Source: DASQUK01 sp046723645 (GTDB taxonomy: Bacteria; Actinomycetota; Acidimicrobiia; Acidimicrobiales; VFJN01). From it: a DNA stretch of 19,738 bases. Positions 14,799 to 19,738 of the stretch are shown here, in pieces. The DNA is taken from positions 1-19,738 of the forward strand of contig JBKOUY010000073.1 of assembly GCA_046723645.1 (NCBI GenBank), written 5' to 3'. Both the position numbers and the translations under genes were made by a program. The notes under the pieces were generated by a model. The model searched no databases. It was given only the letters and a program-made list of their open reading frames with translations, and had not been told where the DNA came from. Position 1 is the first letter of the stretch. Each line of letters opens with the position of its first letter.

Positions 14799-15276
14799 GC
14801 TCGCCCCGATGAAGAACATCACGAAGGTGGAGCGGAAGTCCGATCGCGAGGTCGTCGTCACGCGATCTTTCGACGCTCCCGCGCGCCTGGTGTTCGAGGC
14901 GTGGTCGAAGCCCGAGCTGTTCAAGCGCTGGTGGGTGCCGAAGTCGATGGGCATGACGCTGCGTTCCTGCGAGATGGATGTACGCACCGGTGGCAGATAC
15001 CGCCTCGGATTCGGCGATGGCATGGACTTCTTTGGCAGATACCTCGAAGTGACACCGCCATCGCGCATCGTCTGGACGAACGAAGAAGGCGGAGAGAACG
15101 GCTCCGTCACCACGGTCACCCTGACCGAGACAGACGGCAAGACGCTGCTCGTCGTGAGCGAGCTGTATCCCTCGAAGGAAGCGTTCGACGCCGACGGCGG
15201 CGGCGCAGCGGATGCGATGCACGAGACATTCGGGCAATTGGATGAGCTGCTCGTCGAGCTCGCGTCGAAGTCGTGA
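14776..15276 (+). CDS. SRPBCC/AHSA1-domain protein
   Basis: A 166-residue START-like (AHSA1) protein with a hydrophobic ligand cavity. Typical blocks: VVVTRSFDAPARLVFEAWSKPELFKRWW (about 27-54), RTGGRYRLGF, FFGRYLEVTPPSRIVWTNE (about 89-107), TVTLTETDGKTLL and the C-terminal helix MHETFGQLDELLVEL. Its ATG has AGGAGA 7 bases upstream, inside the end of the ArsR gene, so translation is coupled. An ArsR regulator followed by an AHSA1-type protein is a common bacterial pair; the ligand is unknown. A shorter start at the ATG 14812 (MKNITK) is possible. Confidence 0.92.
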   Translation: MDARGQSELAPMKNITKVERKSDREVVVTRSFDAPARLVFEAWSKPELFKRWWVPKSMGMTLRSCEMDVRTGGRYRLGFGDGMDFFGRYLEVTPPSRIVWTNEEGGENGSVTTVTLTETDGKTLLVVSELYPSKEAFDADGGGAADAMHETFGQLDELLVELASKS

Positions 15277-15438
15277 CCGGTACTCATCTCGCCGCCGGCC
15301 AGATGTCGCTCACGATCACCGGGAGCACACTGCTGGCGAACGGCACCGGATCCACTTCTGTGCTGATGGCCCGCCACTCGGTCGTAGCGACCACGACGAG
15401 GAGCGCGCCGCACTACGAAGCCCTTGCCTGGTGCCCCC

Positions 15439-15522
15439 GATCGCCGGCTCGGAGGCGACGATCTGTGCGCTCGATCTGACGTCGAGCGACGTCGCCGTCT
15501 CCGCACATCTCGGCAGATATGG
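15439..15522 (+). repeat. Interspersed repeat family, copy 4 (right core; left part diverged)
   Basis: TCGGCAGATATGG at 15510-15522 exactly matches copies 1 and 3. Some 70 bp before it a GATCGCCGG-like sequence may be a diverged left core. It sits in the 300-bp gap between the convergent SRPBCC and sulfotransferase genes; no gene is seen in that gap. Confidence 0.5.
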
Positions 15523-15580
15523 CCGGCGGTCGGCGATGACGATCAGCTTCAGCAGTGCGGGTCAAGCGCCGAACGGGGAT

Positions 15581-16505
15581 TCACTCGATCGGCTCGCGAT
15601 GCACCCACTCGACGAGCTCGTCGGACGCGAGCGCTCGCACGCGCGCGGCGTACCGGGCGAGGTCGGCGTCGTCGAGGAGGTCGCGCCACTGGCCGCTCGT
15701 GCCGCGGCTGAAGAACGCGGTGGGGTCGATCCAGTGCTCCGGACCACCGGCGGGGACGGTCGTGTCGGCCCGGCTGCGCATCGACTCGAACATCGCCGCC
15801 TGGACCAGGCGGCCGGCGGTCCTCGTCGACGTCGATGCCGAGGTGCGCGGCCAGCTGCCGCATCTGCCCCTCCAGGTCGGCCTTCAGGTCGTCGTAGTGC
15901 AGGGACACGACGTCGAGATCGTCGTTGGCGTCCCGGAACGTCTGCAGGTGCTCAACGGTGCGCCGCAGCGACGACCCGACCTGTGTCGACGGCGTCTCGT
16001 CGTCGACCCACTGCCAAAAGCGGTCACGCTCGCCGTCGGGGCGCGGCGGCGGTGGCCGCAACGGTCCGAGCTCGATGCCGTCGATCGTCGCCGCTCGTTC
16101 GCGGGCCTCGAGGAACGCGCCGATGTCCATGTTGTCGATGTGGTGGTCCATCGACAGCGCCACGTCGCGCGGGTCACGCCCGACGCAGATGTACGTGACC
16201 GTCGGATCGTTGGGTATCCCGTCGAGCGGCGTGTGGGTCTTGATGAAACGGCGGTGCGTCTGGGCTTCCAGGTCCGCGAACACCTCCGTGCGGGCGCGGG
16301 TCACCATGTCGATCCACGGCGAGAGCGTGTCCAACGGGAGCGGCAGCTCCGGTTCCTGCAGCACGAGCAGCGCGCAGATCATCTGCGTCCACGTCGTCCC
16401 GCACTTTGGCGGCGTGCTGATGATGATGTCGCGGGGGCGAAGCTCGAAGCCGTCCCAGCGGCTGCTGTCGTAGACGGTCCCTTCGTAGCGGCGCACGGCC
16501 GTCAT
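15581..16505 (-). pseudogene. Sulfotransferase, single frameshift
   Basis: PAPS-dependent sulfotransferase of about 308 residues if one base is removed. The 5'-phosphosulfate loop reads STPPKCGTTWTQM (about 30-42), and the 3'-phosphate block YICVGRDPRDVALSMDHH (about 104-121); VSLHYDDLKADLEGQMRQLAAHLGI follows as in the Sulfotransfer_1 family. At about 15811-15815 an extra C within a GC run (GGCCGGCGG) breaks the frame; the other frame resumes RLVQAAMFESMRSRAD and ends normally ELVEWVHREPIE. Without correction the original frame runs on to 15549 with nonsense arginine-rich sequence. All other parts are intact, so a recent mutation or a read error is equally likely. Substrate unknown. Confidence 0.82.
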
Positions 16506-16596
16506 CCTCGCAGCGGATCCGATCCCGTGAGGCCCAGAAGCTCAACCGCCGCACGACATCCTGTCGAGGCTCGTACCGGTCTTGACCGAGCGGCAG

Positions 16597-16800
16597 CTAC
16601 GCGCTGATGATCCGCTCCCGCAACCACTTCCAGTTGAGCTCGTCGCCGAGGCGGAACTCCTCACGGACGCCGGATAGCGGCTGAGCGATCTCGACGAAGA
16701 CCGAGAACTCACCGAGGTCGTCCTCATACGCGACCCGCACAGGATGGCGAGTGGTCTCGGCGACTGATCGTACCAACGCCTCGGCCTCATCTCGCATCAC
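16597..16800 (-). CDS. Small uncharacterised protein
   Basis: Sixty-seven residues with coding-like composition: MRDEAEALVRSVAETTRHPV, then VAYEDDLGEFSVFVEIAQ, ending WKWLRERI. Predicted soluble alpha/beta. GTG 16800 or the adjacent ATG 16797 may be the start; no good ribosome site is visible, and repeat copy 5 lies directly upstream, so the 5' end could be altered. Ninety bases separate it from the sulfotransferase on the same strand, so co-transcription is possible. I do not recognise a family. Confidence 0.5.
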   Translation of the reverse strand: MMRDEAEALVRSVAETTRHPVRVAYEDDLGEFSVFVEIAQPLSGVREEFRLGDELNWKWLRERIISA

Positions 16801-16807
16801 CGCGCCA

Positions 16808-16855
16808 GATTGCCCGGACGGGCGCTATCTCGCCATGTCTTCGAGCCGCACAGAT
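16808..16855 (+). repeat. Interspersed repeat family, copy 5 (left core only)
   Basis: GCGCCAGATTGCCCGGACGGGCG matches the left half of copies 2 and 3 (GATTGCCCG at 16808, followed by a complementary GGGC arm) and then GAGCCGCACAGA resembles their middle GCCGCACA/CCGGCACAG. The right core is not present at the expected 61 bp distance. The remaining gap up to 17065 holds no gene; it has a perfect stem CCGGGC-CGTTCT-GCCCGG at 16953-16970. Confidence 0.5.
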
Positions 16856-17065
16856 CAGCGCTCCGGCGTGTCCCCGAACGCCGGCTCGGGGTGCATACGA
16901 AATGTGCTCCCCGGATCGCAGCGTCGCAGCGGCTCCTGCGGCGGCGCCACAGCCGGGCCGTTCTGCCCGGGGGTTGTGGTCCATCGCCGGTAGCTCCCGA
17001 TGTTGCTACCGCCCCGCGCTTCGTCGGGATCCGCTGCTGATCCGGCGCGGTTGACGGCAGAGGCT

Positions 17066-17269
17066 TCATCGCTGGGCGTGCCGGTACTGGGCGACGGGTA
17101 GACCGCCGACACCCCAGTCCTCCAGCTCGACTTCGTCGATCACGACGAAGGTGGTCGCCGCGTCCTTGTGGAGCACTTCGACGAGAAGGTCGGTGACGCC
17201 CGCGATGATCTGGCGCTTCTGGTCGAGAGTCGCGCCCTCGCGGGTGATCCTCACGTTCACGTAGGGCAT
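17066..17269 (-). CDS. 4-oxalocrotonate tautomerase-family protein
   Basis: Sixty-seven residues, the usual size. It begins M-P, exposing the catalytic Pro-1, then YVNVRITREGATLDQKRQIIAGVTDLLVEVL and TFVVIDEVELEDWGVGG, as in tautomerases that act in aromatic meta-cleavage or similar keto-enol steps. AGGAG lies 6 bases before the ATG. Its start lies inside the end of the upstream SnoaL-like gene (13-bp overlap), so it is translationally coupled. Third and last gene of the flavodoxin-SnoaL-tautomerase operon. Substrate unknown. Confidence 0.92.
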   Translation of the reverse strand: MPYVNVRITREGATLDQKRQIIAGVTDLLVEVLHKDAATTFVVIDEVELEDWGVGGLPVAQYRHAQR

Positions 17270-17646
17270 GCCGGCTCCTGGAGCTCGAAGTGGAACACCT
17301 TGCTGATGATCTGCCATCGGTCATCGACCCGAATGAGGGTCAGGATGTCGGTGAAGTACCTCGGGCCGATCCTGCACTCGACACGAGCTACGGCGGTCAC
17401 CGGGCCGGCGAGGTCGATCGAGACGATCCGGTCCCGGCGATCGTCGCCCCTGCTCGCCGGCGACGGCCGAGCGTCCACCACCGGGAAGTAGTCGTCCATC
17501 GACCACACCAGGAGTGGATCGTCGCTCGCGGTCACATAGCGGGCCTGCGGGTGGAAGACGACCCGAAGGCGCTCCGTGTCGCTGTGATAGAGCCCGTCGA
17601 AGTAGGTGGCGAGCACCTCGGCGATCGCGCCGATGGACTCGCTCAT
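17257..17646 (-). CDS. SnoaL-like/NTF2-like protein
   Basis: A 129-residue protein with the cone-shaped NTF2-like fold: the opening IAEVLATYFDGLYHSDTERLRVVFHPQARYV (about 7-38) and the ending RYFTDILTLIRVDDRWQIISKVFHF (about 97-121) are typical. Members are polyketide cyclases, dehydratases, isomerases or simple ligand-binding proteins; the exact role is unknown. Its ATG overlaps the stop of the flavodoxin-like gene (ATGA), and its own end overlaps the tautomerase start, so the three genes are tightly coupled and probably act in one pathway. Confidence 0.9.
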   Translation of the reverse strand: MSESIGAIAEVLATYFDGLYHSDTERLRVVFHPQARYVTASDDPLLVWSMDDYFPVVDARPSPASRGDDRRDRIVSIDLAGPVTAVARVECRIGPRYFTDILTLIRVDDRWQIISKVFHFELQEPACPT

Positions 17647-18281
17647 GGGACCAGCTCTGCCGCTGCGTCGGCGTGACGCCAACGCAGCGCGGTCCGGGCG
17701 ACGCGGGCGCCGAGGTGCTCCGCGGTGCGCTGATCGGCAGGTGGGGGAACTACGTCCGCCGGCTGATCGGCGTTGGACTGCGCCATCGCGCCCAGGAACC
17801 CGGCCAGCCGGTTCAGGTCCTCGGACGAGCCCTCGCTGGTGTGATTGCCGGGCAGCAACCCAAGCCCGATCCACACCATGCCATGCTGCATGGCGAACAG
17901 GGACAGGGCCTGGAGCGTCGCGAGCTTGTCGCCATTCATCCCCGCCGAATTGGTGAAGCCGGCCCCGAGCTTGTCCCTCCAGCGCTGTTCCTGCCATCGC
18001 GGCGACGTGGCGTCGAGGAACGCCTTGAACGCAGCCGATGGGCCTGCCATGTAGGTCGGGGTCCCGAAGATGATCGCATCGGCACGGTCGAGGTCATCCC
18101 AGTGGGCCTCGATCTCCTCGACCGGGATGAGCAGGGCCATGGTGCCCTCGACGGCCGCGGCGCCCCGGTGAACGGCCTCGGCCTGGACCCGGGTGTGCCC
18201 GAAGCCGCTGTGATACACGACGGCGACGGTGACCGCGGAGCCGGCGGAGGGTGGATCGTCGATGGGGTGCGTAGTTGCCAT
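17643..18281 (-). CDS. Flavodoxin-like/NAD(P)H:quinone-reductase-type protein
   Basis: A 212-residue cytoplasmic flavoprotein of the flavodoxin/WrbA/NADPH-FMN-reductase group. FMN-binding blocks: VAVVYHSGFGHTRVQAEAV (about 18-36), IIFGTPTYMAGPSAAFKAFLDA (about 70-91) and GAGFTNSAGMNGDKLATLQAL (about 106-126), then HGMVWIGLG. Probably a two-electron quinone or flavin reductase. The ATG has only a weak leader. It is the first gene of a three-gene operon and is divergent from the LysR regulator 70 bp away, which presumably controls it. The C-terminal 30 residues (after about 182) are polar and alanine-rich, an extension of the core fold. Confidence 0.92.
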   Translation of the reverse strand: MATTHPIDDPPSAGSAVTVAVVYHSGFGHTRVQAEAVHRGAAAVEGTMALLIPVEEIEAHWDDLDRADAIIFGTPTYMAGPSAAFKAFLDATSPRWQEQRWRDKLGAGFTNSAGMNGDKLATLQALSLFAMQHGMVWIGLGLLPGNHTSEGSSEDLNRLAGFLGAMAQSNADQPADVVPPPADQRTAEHLGARVARTALRWRHADAAAELVP

Positions 18282-18351
18282 GAGGCGAACCTACGGGCGA
18301 CGCTCACATTCGGCGACTACCGAAGTTCAAGGCCAGCTATAGGCTGCACTT
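18282..18351. promoter_or_regulatory. Divergent promoter region with LysR-type site
   Basis: The 70-bp region between the divergent flavodoxin-operon and LysR genes contains a perfect inverted repeat TTCGG-CGACTA-CCGAA (18309-18324). This resembles the T-N11/12-A palindromes bound by LysR regulators. A TATAGG at 18338-18343, nine bases before the LysR ATG, may be its -10 box and implies a very short leader. Confidence 0.55.
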
Positions 18352-19251
18352 ATGGATGTGGACACCCGGACGCTCGAGCTCCTCGAGGCCATCGCAGCCG
18401 ACGGCACCCTGACGGCGGCATCCCGCAGGCTCCACATAAGCCAGCCGGCACTCAGCCAGCGCCTGAGCGGGCTCGAAGCACGTCTCGGCATACCGCTCTT
18501 CGAGCGGGAGGGTCGCCGGCTCGTCCCGACCCGCGCCGGCCGCCGGATGATCACCACCTCGACCTCCGTCCTCGCCGATCTGCGCGCCGCCCAACGCGAC
18601 CTCGACGACCTCCGCGACGGACGCTCGGGAATCATCAGGTTCGCGTCGCAGTGCAGCACCAACTACCAGTGGCTGCCACCAGTCGTGCAGGCGTTCTCGG
18701 GGCAGTGGCCGGACGTCGAGCTGCGGATCCAACCAGCCTCCGACGACGACGTGATCGGCGCCCTCCTCGCCGACCAACTCGACATCGCCCTGGCGAGCAA
18801 GACCGACCGCCGGCTCGAAGCGGTGATGACGCGGCCGCTCTTCGACGACGAGCTCGTGGCGATCGTGGCTGCCGACCACCCCTGGGCCGGGCGGGACCAC
18901 CTCCGGACGAGGGACTTCGATGGGGTGAACCTCATCGTCTTCGACGTCTACGACCCGGCCCGAACTCCCGCCCTCCCGCTCCCGATCCCACCGGGCGCGC
19001 GACCTGCCAAGGTGACCACCACCCCCGTCGTATCCGAGCTCGTCGTCGAGCTCGCCGTCGCCCACCAGGGAGTCGGCGTCCTGCCCAGCTGGGTCGCCGC
19101 CCCCTACGAAGCCAGCGGCCGCGTGGCGACCGTACACATGTCTAGAACCCCCCAGACCCGGAACTGGTTCTGCGCGTGGCGCAAGGGTGAGACACCACCG
19201 CACCTCACCGCGTTCGTCGACCAGCTCGCGACTCACTTCGCACGCACGTGA
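18352..19251 (+). CDS. LysR-family transcriptional regulator
   Basis: A 299-residue regulator of full LysR length. The N-terminal helix-turn-helix is clear: LELLEAIAADGTLTAASRRLHISQPALSQRLSGLEARLGIPLFEREGRRLVPTRAGR spans about 8-63, with the QPALSQ recognition helix. The effector domain begins at about 92 (GIIRFASQCSTNYQWLPPVVQAF) and includes the usual LADQLDIALAS and VGVLPSWVAAPY segments. The start region and sequence resemble MetR-type members, but this is not enough to name an effector. Divergent from the flavodoxin-SnoaL-tautomerase operon with a palindrome between them, the standard arrangement for a LysR protein activating the neighbouring operon. Confidence 0.95.
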   Translation: MDVDTRTLELLEAIAADGTLTAASRRLHISQPALSQRLSGLEARLGIPLFEREGRRLVPTRAGRRMITTSTSVLADLRAAQRDLDDLRDGRSGIIRFASQCSTNYQWLPPVVQAFSGQWPDVELRIQPASDDDVIGALLADQLDIALASKTDRRLEAVMTRPLFDDELVAIVAADHPWAGRDHLRTRDFDGVNLIVFDVYDPARTPALPLPIPPGARPAKVTTTPVVSELVVELAVAHQGVGVLPSWVAAPYEASGRVATVHMSRTPQTRNWFCAWRKGETPPHLTAFVDQLATHFART

Positions 19252-19289
19252 GCCGGGCGGCACAGGGCGAGCGTCGACAGGCCGCCGCC

Positions 19290-19372
19290 AGCTCGTCATC
19301 GTCGAGGAAACCCTCGAACAGCAGATAGCCGCGCTCGCGCAGGTCGGCCAGACACCGGTCGGGCACTCTCAT
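19290..19372 (-). pseudogene. Phytanoyl-CoA dioxygenase N-terminal stub
   Basis: An ATG at 19372 begins MRVPDRCLADLRERGYLLFEGFLDDDELAAA, the familiar N-terminus of PhyH-type Fe(II)/2-oxoglutarate oxygenases (ERGY-x-x-x-x-G-F-L-x-x-x-E-L). After about 28 residues it no longer matches, and the frame ends in the antisense of the LysR gene. Family members are about 250-300 residues, so only the first tenth is left. It is in frame with the transposase tail upstream. Confidence 0.5.
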
Positions 19373-19454
19373 CGCCGCCGCAAGGTAACCGCCTCGCCGT
19401 CCGACCCCCGGCCCATTTCGACTAGCGCGAGCGAGCCTGGCGAACCACAAGCGA

Positions 19455-19738
19455 ACGCACCGATCGAGTCCTCTTTGTTTGTCAAGCGGTTCTTCGTGCG
19501 GTCGTCGTGGTGGTTCGAGTGTTGGCACGCCGCGAGCGCGAGCTCGTCGTAGCCTTGGTTCGGGTTCGGGAGTGGCTTGGCCGAAGAGCCGGTGTTTCGG
19601 GTGTGAGCCGGCCGCGCTGGCGACAGAGACGCTCCCCGGTTGCCCTCCCGAGCCCGCTGTCGCCTGTGGTGCGGTTCGGCGGGCGTCGGCAACCATGCGG
19701 GTGTAGAGGGCGTCGCTGATCCGCCGCTTGAGCGCACG
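19455..19738 (-). pseudogene. IS110-type transposase, C-terminal end (runs off the window)
   Basis: The minus strand enters the window with RALKRRISDALYTRMVADARR, the end of the C-terminal transposase domain of IS110-family elements, followed by a low-complexity G/P/S-rich tail and PLDKQRGL (about 19470) as in the extreme C-terminus of the family. No stop follows at the expected place, and the frame runs on into the PhyH stub. Whether the part outside the window is intact cannot be told. The rest of 19252-19738 shows no other gene. Confidence 0.5.

Noticed and set aside
11892..16855. Integron cassette array with attC sites
   Set aside because: The repeats lack the GTTRRRY/RYYYAAC core pairs, the genes have mixed orientation, and no integrase is present.
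11892..16855. CRISPR array
   Set aside because: Copies are hundreds to thousands of bases apart with genes between them and no regular spacers; no cas genes are seen.
17731..17745. GATCGGCAGGTGG as a further copy of the interspersed repeat
   Set aside because: It lies within the flavodoxin-like coding sequence and matches only nine bases.
17514..19145. A 543-codon open frame on the plus strand
   Set aside because: It runs antisense to the flavodoxin and SnoaL-like genes and out of frame through LysR; its arginine/proline-rich content has no family features.

Overview
The window is GC-rich DNA from an actinobacterium. The best marker is a full-length Pup-protein ligase (pafA, 5032-6390), an enzyme of the actinobacterial Pup-proteasome pathway. 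GTG/TTG starts, C/G-ending codons and the other gene types fit this. I cannot name a genus; a soil or aquatic, possibly uncultured, lineage is an inference.

Left part (1-5000). A MarR-type regulator is followed by a frameshifted stub of a RibD/DHFR-like gene, an uncharacterised 238-residue protein, an ISL3-transposase relic broken over three frames, and a small membrane protein. A gene-poor stretch (2387-3561) holds the decayed 3' end of a serine recombinase and a short ABC-ATPase-like scrap. Next is an intact two-gene unit, a RibD/DHFR-like reductase plus a YciI-like protein. It is enclosed by two copies of a 130-bp direct repeat (3311-3440 and 4778-4907; 16 mismatches, no gaps by eye).

Middle (5000-11600). 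pafA stands alone, without dop, pup, prcBA or pafBC in view, and is followed by a tRNA-3'-end-like fragment. Then come a CPBP intramembrane protease and, on the minus strand, a large secreted ExeM/NucH-type nuclease. After that lies a row of three truncated genes joined end to end: an endonuclease/exonuclease/phosphatase N-terminus, a short-chain dehydrogenase N-terminus and an epoxide-hydrolase piece.

Right part (11.6-17 kb). Several small transcription units lie here: an alpha/beta-hydrolase-adenylate cyclase fusion whose nucleophile serine is missing, a truncated Cys-repeat protein, an ArsR-SRPBCC operon with a clear operator over its start codon, a frameshifted sulfotransferase, and a 67-residue protein. 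At nearly every boundary between these units sits full or partial sequence of one interspersed repeat family (left core GATTGCCCG, right core TCGGCAGATATGG, 61-62 bp apart where both are present). This gives the region the look of repeat-bounded gene modules.

Right edge (17-19.7 kb). A LysR regulator is divergent from a tightly overlapping three-gene operon (flavodoxin-like, SnoaL/NTF2-like, 4-oxalocrotonate tautomerase-like), probably for a redox/catabolic step it controls. The window ends in a phytanoyl-CoA dioxygenase stub joined in frame to an IS110-type transposase tail. Overall this is a decayed, rearranged accessory region around one core gene (pafA). All assignments come from reading the sequence; no database search was run.
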